Origin: Ricordea florida
Lineage: Eukaryota > Cnidaria > Anthozoa > Corallimorpharia > Ricordeidae
Reading direction: 5' to 3'
Assembly: GCA_949710005.1 (NCBI GenBank)
Contig: OX453277.1
Location: 1,953,501 to 2,017,500, forward strand
Length of the DNA stretch: 64,000 bases
The notes under the pieces were generated by a model. That model was not told the origin of the DNA. It did no database searches and saw nothing but the letters and a program-made list of their open reading frames with translations. The first letter of the stretch is position 1; each line of letters opens with the position of its first letter. Positions 34,201-47,699 of this stretch are shown here, one piece after another. The position numbers were made by a program, and so were the translations under genes.

Positions 34201-36842
34201 ATCTACCTACCCCACTCCCTTTAGTGCATGCAATGACTTTTTAACTAACTTTGTTTGTCCTTTTCTGTTTTTTTTTTGTCCTTTTTATGTCAGTTCCTGT
34301 TCAAAATACTTGGGGTTCGTGACTTTTTCCCGTCCAATGAACTAATTCACTGGTTAGCTGACTATGTATGCTCTGCGGAAGATCTGGAAACGTATTGCGC
34401 GGATATTATTTTTATCTTATGTGGATTTGATAAAAAGCAGCTCAATGAGGTTAGTAAAGGTGGTATCCTCTGTATTTTTTATTTAATGATATTAATTGTG
34501 GATTGATCATAAATAGCTAAGACTGATGAGATTACATTGCGATCGGTTTTTTCGTGCAGTTTGACGGGACGGCTTCAAATGAAAACATTAGCAGAGCAGA
34601 TGAAAGTTCGTTTTATTGATATGATTATGTGGTGAAAGTCGCTCAAAGAATATTTAATTCTGCTACTTATATGAGCTTTTAACCATTTTGCTGTTTCTTT
34701 TTTAAGCGCCTTCTCCGTTCCCCTCCCCACGTATCTTAACAGTAAATAGTTAGGGTTTTGGTAAAGCTTTTTTGTTCTCTGTTGTTATGTTTTTGTAGAC
34801 TCGTCTTCCTGTATACTACACTCACACTCCAGCTGGTACTTCAGTCAGAAACATGGTTCACTTTGGTCAGGTATTTAAACTTAATTTTGCTGATTATCTA
34901 ATGCATCTACCCAGCCAATTTTACTTTTTTTATTTCTTTTTGTCGAAAGCGATTTCACAAATACAATGTACATTGTTTTTGCATCGCTGTAATCTGTAAA
35001 CGGTCAATTCAAGAATCTAGCAACCACTTTTTCTATTAGAAGTGAAACTTTTCTGAATCCATCGAAACTCGTGCGCGTTTTGCAACGCTTGAACATAATG
35101 ACGCCATGCTCTGAATTCTGATCGGTCGGTTATTGGGCTGCGTGGATCTGTTACGATTGACCAGAGTCATTACAATACTTTTGCCAGACATTTGAAACCC
35201 CACCCCCCTTAATATGAATTGACCACCAACAGGACTAAAATCTCCACCCGTCCACAGAGCGACGTTCATTGGAATCCATTTTTGTGATATATCTTTAATT
35301 GATTTTAAAAATTTTAACCTTTATTATTAGGTGTAGCTTTTTTATTCAGTTGTATTTTATTTACAGAGGGCCACGGGTTTGTCAGTAGTTTTAGTTACTC
35401 TCATAAAATAGTCTCTTAAATGACGTAGTTAGGCTTGTATAGGGATTATACCGCGATGTTATAGGTATGATGATTAACCCTTTAAGCCCCAATATCAATA
35501 TTCATTTTCTCTTAACTGTTGTCATATATTTGTCGTGGTACTAGTGAGAAGAATTTGTTTAAATATCAATATAACTCTTTTTTGGCGATCATTTTCGTTA
35601 TTCACATAACCAGAATAGTTGATGAGCTGTGAATATTGTAATGAGAAATGGATGCTTTTCACTACTGAGTTAACGAATTTCTTAGTGAAGTTATTTCTTC
35701 CATTGTAGATGTACTTGTCAAAGAAATTCCAGATGTACAATTATGGAAGTGCAGAGAAAAACAGAAAACATTATGGCCAGGTGAAATTTGTAATCACGTT
35801 CGCTTCTGCTTTTTTAAAAGATGATGACTTTCTATTATTTTACATAAACGAAAAATAAAATCAACCATGCACCCGCATCTATACTCGGCGAACACGACTG
35901 AATCATTATGTACCATAAGGAACAATAATGATAGATTACACCAGTGGAGACACGATAGTGTTGGGTAGTGATAAGCGTGTTGGACTTCCGAGAATGACTG
36001 AAGTCCGCAGTTCGAGGCCTGGTGTTGTTTCCTTAGACAATAAACTTAACTCCACACTGTCTCTCTCCACCCAGGTGTATAAATGGGTACCGGTGATTTA
36101 ATGCTGGGAATAATTCTGCGTTGGACTAGCATCCCATCCATAGGGGGGGAGGGACAATGCTCCTGGTGCTTCATGGTACTGAAACCGGGATAAGCTCCGG
36201 CATTGTGGGCTTTGAAAGCACGTGTGCTTCTTTTTTTTTTTTACACGCGGCGTTTTAACGATCATTATTATAGTGTTGACTACCCATTTCTCACATAAAG
36301 GTAATTAGTTTCTAGAAAAGCTGGCGCTGCGTGGGTTGGAAATTAATTCTGATTGAAACACATAAAATTCGATCGGTTTGTCATGGGAGTTTTTAGTTTA
36401 AGTTGTACAACCGTAAGATAAAGGGAAGCTGACATTCCTAGCGTCATTCTTTCGTCAGCGCGAATGGCTAACACTCAAAATGTCACCAACCTTTAATCTT
36501 CCTTTGATCTCACCGTGTTACTACTCTCATTATCAACTCGTTCGATGAAACACTTTTTGTGAACCCATTTCTTGAGGTTAATTTTTTTTTCTCTTCAAGG
36601 ACACACCACCACTGTACAACGCCTCAGCCATGACTGTTCCCGTTGCTGTGTACTGGGCCCAAAATGACTGGTTAGCTGATCCAGTGGACGTCAAGGCTTT
36701 GCTTCCCCTTTTGCCAAACAAACTCTATGATAAATACATTACTAAGTGGGATCATCTAGACTTTATTTGGGGCCTAGATGCAGCCAATATTGTTTACAAT
36801 GATATTATTGCTCATATCCTCAGTTTTCATACGAACAGCTAG
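31216..36842 (+). CDS. LIPA-like: Acid lipase of the LIPA/gastric lipase family, 407 aa
   Basis: Seven exons join in phase: 31216-31335, 32852-33168, 33855-34098, 34294-34449, 34799-34870, 35709-35780 and 36600-36842 (stop TAG). The ATG at 31216 gives a clear signal peptide (about residues 1-24). Next come the N-terminal [16 protein letters not shown] block and the oxyanion-hole HG motif in [11 protein letters not shown]. The nucleophile elbow AHSQG has Ser177 (Ala instead of the usual Gly at its start). The acid is Asp350 in [10 protein letters not shown] and the base is His379 in WDHLDFIWG, with the 29-residue Asp-His spacing of gastric lipase. Members hydrolyse triacylglycerols and cholesteryl esters in lysosomes or the gut lumen. 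Localisation cannot be settled from sequence. Length is close to human LIPA (about 400). Introns hold several MITEs and a SINE. Confidence 0.93.
31962..32289. mobile_element. MITE in lipase intron 1
   Basis: The 328-bp element begins GGGGATTGTTCGCTATTTAT and ends ATAAATAACGAACAGTCCCC, inverted with two mismatches. Both inner flanks carry GGCTAGG and runs of G or C. No clear target duplication is visible. Confidence 0.8.
33397..33609. mobile_element. Second non-autonomous element with Crypton-like N-terminal remnant
   Basis: Perfect 21-bp inverted ends (TTTTAGTATAAATCTACTAG plus T) enclose 213 bp. In order inside: the CCAAT-like GCTCTGATTGGCTACG, a palindrome CGCTACTCACTATCTA / TAGATAGTGAGTAGCG, then ATG at 33493 with [20 protein letters not shown] followed by PEKTK and a stop. 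The order and the protein phrase parallel the element at 22853, although the DNA is strongly diverged. A CAATTAGATTATTCGC palindrome follows directly (33610-33716). Confidence 0.65.
35955..36241 (+). mobile_element. tRNA-derived SINE in lipase intron
   Basis: An A-box-like GTAGTGATAAGCGTGTTGG (about 35965-35983) and a B box GTTCGAGGC (36010-36018) have the spacing of an internal Pol III promoter. The body has the widespread marine-invertebrate SINE text AGGTGTATAAATGGGTACCG and GGACTAGCATCCCATCC. A T-run at 36231-36241 ends it, fitting a Pol III terminator. Confidence 0.75.
36405..36520. mobile_element. Decayed hairpin element related to the one at 12063
   Basis: The left TAAGATAAAGGGAAGCTGACATT and the right AATGTCACCAACCTTTAATC-type arm face each other around GCGAATGGCTAACACTCAAAA, the same text as the 12063 element. 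There are no telomere-type repeats in this loop. Confidence 0.5.
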
Positions 36843-37319
36843 GAATAGGATTGAAGTGGCCGTCTTTCCAGTGGGGGTGGGAGAAGGGCAAGGGGAAGGA
36901 TGAAGGTATGAAGGTGGTATAGGGAAGAGGTGTGTGCAACGCGCTGTCTCACTATTCTAACATCTGCATATCAGTTCCATTCGAATAATCACCAGTTTCT
37001 CAAATGCTTATATTAAAGAAAATATATTGTAAAACAAATTGAAAAAATATGAACAAATTCTTTATAATTATCGTAATTGATGTGAAATTGAGCAGTAAAT
37101 TATGTTTTGTAAAATAATCTGCTAACTTATTGAATGCAATAAAATGAGTAATTCGTGAATTTGCAATGCTAGGCTCCTCCTGAATAAGATAATGTAAAAC
37201 AGTGCCAAGTTGCCCCTGCAGCGTTTGGCCCAGAGGCCAAGCGCTAGGAGGCATCCTTGGAGTTCCCGCCTGTTCACTGAAACATGTGACGTTCACATTA
37301 TTGGAGAGATTATACCAAA

Positions 37320-38007
37320 AAGCGTATGAAATATCGAGTTAACGGCAAGGAACATGCAATACCTTATTTTGTAAATGCAAAAATTCTACCTTTACAGTCT
37401 CTATATTATGAATCCGTTTGTAGTCTTATGTGTGATATAAATAAAAACACTGCTCCGGATAATATTTTGAAACTCTTTTCTCGAATTTCTAGTGTTCATA
37501 CTTACAACACACGTGCCTCAACTTCTGAACATTTTTATACTAAAGAATCTCGACTCAATGTCAAACGAAATGCTTTTTCACGTGTTGGGGTCAAAATTTG
37601 GAATGGGATACCTCAAATTCTTAAAGAAAGACCGAAAAAAGCTTTTAAGAGATCACTAAAAGAAATGCTACTTGATATCCTTGTAACTGAAGACTCCTAT
37701 TATATTGATGTGGATGCGATCATCGTGAAAATGAAGAAGTAATTCTCTTTTCTGTTATTTTCATTTCATTTTATTTTTAAAATTTCACTTTAATTGTCCT
37801 TGAACTTAAGTTGAATAGTATTTATTTAATGTCAAATATATATACTTATATCACATCCAATTTCTTTCTTTTCTGGTATTTGTCTAGTTTGTATGTAAAT
37901 TATGTAGCCTGGCCTGCCTCGAATAGCCTTGCTAACTGCAGGCCAGTCCCAATGTATCTTTTGTTATATATTTAAATAAAGTTGTTGTTGTTAAAAAAAA
38001 AAAAAAA
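37320..38007 (+). pseudogene. 5'-truncated LINE: ORF2 C-terminus, 3' UTR and poly(A)
   Basis: The reading at 37326-37742 contains SSVHTYNTRAS, the KESRLNVKRNAFSRVGVKIW stretch and GIPQILKERPKKAFKRSLKE, the usual C-terminal tail of LINE polyproteins in cnidarians. About 240 bp of 3' UTR follow, ending AATAAAGTTGTTGTTG and a run of about 15 A. The poly(A) and open frame suggest a fairly recent insertion just downstream of the lipase gene. Confidence 0.8.
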
Positions 38008-39443
38008 GGAACGCAAAGTGGTCATCGAAAGGCTCGCTTTGTGATTAAGGTGTTTTGAGTCAACCGCCATCTTAGGATAAAGAAGGTAAGCAGGAGAAAG
38101 TTCTTATCATTTCATATCGTCGCCGTCGCTTCATTTCCGAGACAAATAAATGTAGCTCTTGAAAGCCTAACCGTGATTTAATGGTGACTTTTCAGATTTG
38201 CGAATATTTTAGCAATAAAATTTGCACGTTCAGTTTACATCTTCTATTGTTTCCATAAAAGATCCTATCAACATGTATTCTACAACACGAAATGCACAGC
38301 CCCTGCACAGTGACAGCTCTCAACTACCGGGCCACTGTTAATAGTTTGTCATTGAGGGCCTTAAACAATTTCTCTAACGACCGCAATATATTCCGCATCT
38401 CTGCTTTTCTACTGCGCCCACTAGAAGAATGCCTTTTCAGCCAACGCAAACTATTTCTTAAGGATTACTTTTACGGATCTTTTTACATGTTCTACCCTCT
38501 GTAAAAGCAGATTTGTGCGTAAAGAAATTTAAAAAGCTAATTTGTTGTACGCACCATCCGTACATGTTGCCTTCGATCTTTACCATCTCCGTAGTTTCCA
38601 ACTCTTTGTTGCCCCTCAAGTTCGCGCTATCCTGGGTACTATTCTTGTGAGCCCGCGTGTCATACTGTTGGTCAAGTTCCAGTGGCGAGTTGCGAGTAAC
38701 ACGTTATAATTTTCCTGGCTTTTCGTCCCAAGAAATGGGGAAGTGTAATCATCTAGAAGACGAGAACGCTTAACATCGAGAGTGCCTTTAAAGAGCAACG
38801 TAGGTAGGCACTTTTCAGTCCTGAAACTGGGATAGTTACAACACATGAGGCCTTGAAATAATCATCAACTGCCCGGCATCGTGCTACGACTGTTTCATCG
38901 TTCTTATGTCCACTGCTTAGTGAAACGAGCCATCGATTGATCACTACTTCGGCTAGGTTTCCCTGTCACCCTACACTAGATTTTGCATGTTGTAGCCGTG
39001 CTGTTTCATTCTTCGAAAACAAGAAATTTTTGCTCGTGTATCATCCAAGACAATACAGCCACAGCAGGTATAATGAAGCTTAAGTATGGGTCTATAGGGA
39101 AATTTAGCCCACTACTTCCATTGCTCCACATGGATTGTAAATTTCTAAGTAGTCTCTTGGTGAAGTCCACTTACATCAAACTTTTCATTGAATGGGCAGT
39201 ACACCTTACCTTTACAGTATGTATGGCACTTTTGTCAGCTTTACTATAGTATTTTGTATACAGTCCAGATCTTGTGCTTGGTCACTGACAGAAATGTTGC
39301 GTTAATGTTGTGTGTGTGTTGGGTGAGATCAATTATGGACTGATAGTAGCTGACAGAGACGCCTTTGCAGGCTGATTTTTTCATGTTGTACAATGCTTTT
39401 TCTTTTCTTTTCCTGAAATCATCACATGTGTATTTTATGCTAA
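38008..39443. other. Spacer, no gene recognised
   Basis: Small ORFs on both strands lack domains. The segment 38976-39075 (TTCTTCGAAAACAAGAAATT, then CAAGACAATACAGC) is a decayed relative of the nested element at 53884. A GCCATCTTAGGATAAAGAAG followed by GTAAGC near 38068 could be a non-coding first exon. Confidence 0.45.
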
Positions 39444-40760
39444 AACAATTATTCGCCTCGGGCTCAGTGATTACCGGTATTTAGTAAATAAACCCCTTCC
39501 GGCGGCTGGTATATCGGAGGATAATGCCCGCGGCTGAGAGATTGTACGAAAAATGAACAGTTGGCCGAGAAGCGAAGCTTCGAGGGCATATGTGAAATTT
39601 TGAGGACAATCTCTCAGCCAAGGGCATTATCCTCCCATATACCAGTAAGCCAGGAAGGGGTTTATTTATTTTATAACCCTCCGCGATCGTGAATTAATTT
39701 CTACTTTGTATGTGTTGAAGAAAAAGAAAAACAAGTCGTCTGACTGGGGATTCAGGCGACTGATGCAAACACTGCATGCATTGATTGGTTAAAATTGTTT
39801 TATATAAACTGTGATTGGACCAGAGCTTGACAAGCTGTCATGTCAAACATACTCTCGCAACGCCCCTTACATGAAAATCTGGAAAGCACGGCACTTTTGG
39901 TTTATTTTACCAACTGCTTTTTTCGAAAACAAGTCAAAGCAAAACATTTCCAATGGATTAAAACAGAAAATCCAACCATACCACTAACACTGCGAAAGAT
40001 ATTACTCCCATGAAACAGGGAATTGGGAAAATATGGTGTAGTTGAAGGAATTGTTCGCAAACTTGGCTTTATTGTTGAATGGCGGGCGCCAAGGAGATCG
40101 AAGAAAAACAAGGGTAGGCGAACTTTAGTTCCAGGTGCAAGAACATGTTGAACTGACTGAACCGAATTCTTTCGAGCTATAAATCGAGCGATAGTATGGG
40201 ATGACTCGAATAGTTGTTCTACAGTTAGTCGTGTACTGTACCACTGGAGCGATTTATCGTTTGCATAGTTTATCGTTTTTCTCAACCGGCAGCTATACAA
40301 GGGGAAGTGTACCTTGTGCAAAACCAGCCTTTCTGCACATTTCAGTGGGGAGATTTTCAAGAATTTGATTGCCAAAGGGTTCGTAACTTTTGCTCACCTC
40401 CATGCCAAAAACACCAGCAGCTTATTTTGTTGATTTTCTGTTTATCCGGAGCTACAATTGCGACTAGCTACTTTAAAATTACGATGTCACTGGATTATAA
40501 AAACGAGTTTGTTGTAAAAAAAAACTTGAAAGAGACTGACTTTGTTGTGTTTTCTTGCGTCTGAAAAATTGCAGGGCAAATATCCACGCTGCCAGGGTAT
40601 ATCGCCTGATACCCGTCCAGCTATTTGATACCACGTGACCCAAAATAGCCAATAAGATTGCACAAAAATTAATCGGTGGGTTATAACAGTGAATATTCAC
40701 CAAGACGAAGTTGAGGTGAATATTCACATGTTCACCGATAATCACTGGCGAATAATTGTT
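39444..40760. mobile_element. 1.3-kb element with AACAATTATTCGCC inverted ends
   Basis: AACAATTATTCGCC (39444-39457) and GGCGAATAATTGTT (40747-40760) bound the segment. Close to the left end is a large hairpin: AAACCCCTTCCGG and GGAGGATAATGCCC pair with GGGCATTATCC and GGAAGGGGTTT at about 39610-39665. A 157-codon ORF on the minus strand (39902-40375) has no recognisable domain. The same end sequence is used by the palindrome at 23449. Confidence 0.6.
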
Positions 40761-41265
40761 GGACATTTTGGGATTACAGCTTAGCAGAGCCTATTGGCTA
40801 AGCTTACACATTTCACTTTGTGTTTAGTTAACTTTTCATGGATTTTTTGGCCTCACAATGTTGTAAAGGAAATAGTTGTCAAGTTTGTTATTGCTTGCTT
40901 GTGAAGAGAGTCTCACTTGCTATTTGTACCTTGGCTCTGTTTTCATGTTACATTGGAAGTGTTGGTCACAAGTCTCCGAACACCTTTCAAAAGTTTTGAA
41001 TTTAGTATGAACATCTCAGAACTGTAAGTTATTGGTACTGTTTTGGAGAAGAAAGACCTAAAGCAAGCTATCTAAGTCATCAAATAGTCATAAGTGAATT
41101 CAATATATTGGATACTGTAATTTGGATCAAGACTGTTGCTTTACATCTAAAAACAACTATTTAGATATGTTTTAAATGCTTAGGTTCACGGGTATTTTGA
41201 ATAATTATTTGCACGTTATTTGCAAAAGCTAGGCTAAATAGCTGTTATTGTGGGGTAGTTTCTAA
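40761..41265. other. Spacer, nothing recognised
   Basis: AT-rich sequence without exons or clear repeats before the minisatellite. Confidence 0.5.
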
Positions 41266-41665
41266 CCGGAAGCTGGTGAGGATTATGGTGTGTGCTGTTA
41301 GCTGATCCTGGTGAGGATGATGGTGTCTGCTGTTAGCTGATCCTGGTGAGGATGATGGTGTCTGTTGTTAGCTGATCCTGGTGAGGATGATGGTGTCTGC
41401 TGTTAGCTGGTCCTGGTGAGGATGATGGTGTCTGTTGTTAGCTGATCCTGGTGAGGATGATGGTGTCTGCTGTTAGCTGATCCTGGTGAGGATGATGGTG
41501 TCTGTTGTTAGCTGATCCTGGTGAGGATGATGGTGTCTGTTGTTAGCTGATCCTGGTGAGGATGATGGTGTCTGCTGTTAGCTGATCCTGGTGAGGATGA
41601 TGGTGTCTGCTGTTAGCTGATCCTGGTGAGGATGATGGTGTCTGCTGTTAGCTGATCCTAAGCAA
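41266..41665. repeat. 35-bp minisatellite, about 11 copies
   Basis: The unit GCTGATCCTGGTGAGGATGA, continuing TGGTGTCTGCTGTTA, starts at 41301 and every 35 bp to 41651. One degenerate copy precedes and one partial copy ends the array. Copies differ mainly by a C/T at TCTGCTG / TCTGTTG. The period is not a multiple of three and one frame has a TAG per unit, so it is not coding. Confidence 0.97.
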
Positions 41666-41962
41666 AGTTACTTGATTAACATTGTAGCATCAAATATCAG
41701 TGCACACTCACTGAAATTATATGATGCTTCTAATCAAATATTTTTATTCGATGCTGAATAACAGGGTATATATTTCATCCGTGCAGATAAGTAATTTTAG
41801 AGCTGGTTTGTTCTACAGAAGAAGAAATAAAAAATCTATCTGTCACAAAAATCCTGGAACGCATGCAATTTCTTCAGTACCAGTAGTCTTCCCCTTGACA
41901 CAGACTTTATAGAATTTTTCATACCTCCTTATACTGATCTGTCATTGGTGTCTTTCAATGCG

Positions 41963-42223
41963 CAGCGACTGCTCAAACAAATGCCACCTCAAATCATCCA
42001 ATCATAGTCAAGTATCTTAACAAAAGAATCTTTACAAATGTTTTATATTTCGCTAAAAATTGCTGTAATTTGCCCTGCAACTGTACAAAACATATCAAGA
42101 TTGAAAGCGAATCATCTTAGTCGGTAGAAACTTGCCACAAATCTGTTGTTCAGCGCCAAAAACAGACATTCAAAATTTGTATGGAAGTTTATTTGGGTTG
42201 CCTTGGTTCAAGTAGTCGCGCTG
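41963..42223. mobile_element. Tc1/mariner-like MITE, copy 3 of 3
   Basis: It starts CAGCGACTGCTCAAACAAAT and ends TTCAAGTAGTCGCGCTG followed by TA. It shares CTGTACAAAACATATCA and AACAGACATTCAAAATTTG with copy 1. It lies just upstream of the second zinc-finger gene. Confidence 0.8.
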
Positions 42224-42491
42224 TAAATTTGGTTGCAGGAACTAATGAACACTTAACATGAAGTGACAACCAAGCGTTTTGGGGAGGACGCCCTGAGGCA
42301 ATTTTTTTTATTTTTGTTTACAAAAATGGTTGCATAGTTGCGTAAAATGTTTTGCACGGACATGTCTCGTAATGTGTGCTAATCTTCATGCTTTTGGCAG
42401 CCATATTCCTCAAATCACTCGTGTTGCTAGAAAATCTACAAGGATCATATTTTTGCCCATATTTGATCATTCCTTTCATAGAGTGCCAACA

Positions 42492-43337
42492 ATGGTGAAA
42501 TCAGAAGAGGAAGATCATATGGTGTCCCTGTCAGAGGTGATATCTGAAATCCATAAATACAAGTGTCAGACTTGCGAGAAATGCTTCAAGACTGCATCAG
42601 GTCTTCGATACCACAAGAAGTCTCACACTGGAAGGAAACTTCACGAGTGTAACGAATGTGGTGCACGGTGCGTTACTTCAACAGGACTTCGATACCATAA
42701 ACTGACTCACACTGGAGACAAACCTTTCGAATGTAGCGAGTGTAAGAAGAGATTTTGTCGAGAGTCAGAGCTGCAAAGGCACAGCACAAAACACACGGGA
42801 GAGAAGCCTTTTAAATGCTTGGAATGTGATAAATGGTTTAAACAGCCATCAGGACTTTGCAAACACGTTAAGACACACAGTGAAAAAAAAACTCACAAGT
42901 GCAGTCATTGCGATAAGTCCTTCGCGTTTGCTCGTTATTTGGCGGAACACGAAAAGACCCACGGCGACGAAAGGCCGTTTAAGTGTTCAGAGTGCGATAA
43001 AACGTTTTTGCGTTCATCGCATCTTCGCAGGCACGAAAGAACGCACACAAGTGTCAGGCCGTATGAGTGTACAGAGTGCGAAAAGACGTTTAAACGCCCG
43101 TCAGACCTTCAACAACATTCAAGAACACACACAGGAGAGAGACCCTACCAGTGTGATCAGTGTGCCAAAAGCTTTATTAGTTTGTCAAGCCTTAAGCGTC
43201 ACAACAAGATACACACAGGAGAAAAACCCTTCCAATGTATGGAATGCAGCAAGTGTTTTGGGCGTGCATCCAGTTTAAAGGAACATCAAAAAACCCAGCA
43301 CTGTCAGGACACCAACAGGGCTGCTGAACAAAGTTAA
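42492..43337 (+). CDS. C2H2 zinc-finger protein with nine fingers, 281 aa
   Basis: The frame is open from 42330, but I choose the ATG at 42492 because a pyrimidine-rich TCCTTTCATAG acceptor ends at 42481, leaving 10 nt of 5' UTR. The protein has a short acidic N-terminus (MVKSEEEDHMVSLSEV), then nine tandem C2H2 fingers from about residue 22 to 275. Most are joined by TGEKPF/TGERPY linkers; two linkers are weaker (TGRKLHEC and HSEKKTHKC). Finger 2 has Cys in place of the conserved Phe (GARCVTSTGL). The fingers are encoded in one exon, unlike the split fingers of the gene at 5760. It is presumably a nuclear DNA-binding regulator. It has no KRAB, BTB or other partner domain, and no orthologue can be named. 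A weak AATTAAAG poly(A) signal is near 43748. Confidence 0.9.
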   Translation: MVKSEEEDHMVSLSEVISEIHKYKCQTCEKCFKTASGLRYHKKSHTGRKLHECNECGARCVTSTGLRYHKLTHTGDKPFECSECKKRFCRESELQRHSTKHTGEKPFKCLECDKWFKQPSGLCKHVKTHSEKKTHKCSHCDKSFAFARYLAEHEKTHGDERPFKCSECDKTFLRSSHLRRHERTHTSVRPYECTECEKTFKRPSDLQQHSRTHTGERPYQCDQCAKSFISLSSLKRHNKIHTGEKPFQCMECSKCFGRASSLKEHQKTQHCQDTNRAAEQS

Positions 43338-44103
43338 ACAAGTTTCATCAAAACGTTCACCTGCCAACAGCTGAAAACATGGACAACACACGTTCGCTTT
43401 TACGGTATCAAATGCTGGGTTTGCATTGTGCTTTGGTGCACATTAACAACTTCGATTTCCATTTTAAAGAAAAAACACACTTTTTTGGGACGGATTTGAA
43501 ATCAACCCTCAACTTCCAGATATTTTCCCATTTCGTTTCTTTTTCCTTTGCTCGTATTGTATGAAAAACCGCAGAAAATAATTTTTCCGCACAATCCCCT
43601 GAGAGCTAGGATTTAAATTTCGTGTTATAATTGTGGGCTCTTGTCCCCGTGTGCCTGGTTCAGCAAAAGGACAATTTTTGAGTGTATAGACTACAGCTAT
43701 TTTTTTCATTTTTCTTTTGTTTGGGTTTGTAGTGCTTTTTCATAAATTAAAGAAATTTTAAGAGTGTCAAGTCGGTATTGTGTCCATTTTTACAGGAGGT
43801 CCGACAAACCTTTCGGTAGGATGAAGCCCTGGCAACCAGGCATGTACACCACCGACTTATTCCAACGTCGTTTGAGTTTAGTCGAGTAACAACTTGCAGT
43901 CTGGGTCGAGGGATGTTTGATTCGAGTGACTGGGAACAAACTATGTCAGGTAGCAAACAATGACGTGGGCGTTTAATTAAATCTTTTGGTTGTATTCGTA
44001 ATCATTTTCATTCAGAGTCGGTTACTCTTCAACGGGAATTGAATCAACTTAAACCATCACTGCATATTTTTCCAACCTTTCACAGCAACCACTGTCCTGA
44101 AAA
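43338..44103. other. Zinc-finger 3' UTR and tubulin upstream spacer
   Basis: No coding exon. The last 100 bp are the probable promoter and 5' UTR of the first alpha-tubulin gene. Confidence 0.5.
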
Positions 44104-47338
<3,235 letters not shown>

Positions 47339-47620
47339 AAGAGCAATAATGTTTGTGTATCCATCACTTAATGCAGAATTAAAACAGAGAAAGAAACAAT
47401 TTGGTGCCGAGCACTTGCTATGAACAGCAGCATGATTTTATGAACAAAATACCCTTTGGATGAACTCTCAATCTCAATTCCAACTCAAACCAAAATCCCA
47501 ACCCGGCCTAACACGATGCCAAGCCACAACTTCCACACAAACACCAACACTTTCCTTACCTTCAACCTCATCCCCAATGTCAAACCCAACCCAAACATTA
47601 ATCTCATGAACCCCAACTGA
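47339..47620. other. Tubulin 1 3' UTR and CA-rich flank, duplicated downstream of copy 2
   Basis: From the stop onward the sequence (AAGAGCAATAATGTTTGTG, CCGAGCACTTGCTATGAACA, then AACCC/CAAAC-rich text with CCCGGCCTAACACGA) is repeated with modest divergence after copy 2 at 51906-52180. The duplication unit therefore includes about 280 bp of 3' flank. Confidence 0.85.
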
Positions 47621-47623
47621 AAC

Positions 47624-47685
47624 ATGAAGAAGTTGGTGTGGACTCTGCAGGCGAGTATACGTAAGAAGAAGAGTATTAAGCGTAC
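47624..47685 (+). pseudogene. Scrap of an alpha-tubulin 3' coding end
   Basis: ATGAAGAAGTTGGTGTGGAC then TCTG matches the codons for the EEVGVDSV tail of the two genes (TATGAAGAAGTTGGTGTTGAC) with two mismatches. It is followed by GCGAGTATACG and then GAAGAAGAGTATTAAG, an echo of the DEEY-stop end. It lies beyond the 3' UTR of copy 1, so it is not part of that gene. Confidence 0.6.
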
Positions 47686-47699
47686 ATTCCGCTTTCGCA

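Noticed and set aside
39902..40375. 157-codon minus-strand ORF inside the AACAATTATTCGCC element
   Set aside because: Could be a decayed transposon gene, but no recognisable domain or second exon; not listed as a gene.
42826..43278. 150-codon ORF in another frame of the nine-finger gene
   Set aside because: Frame shadow of the repeated zinc-finger codons.
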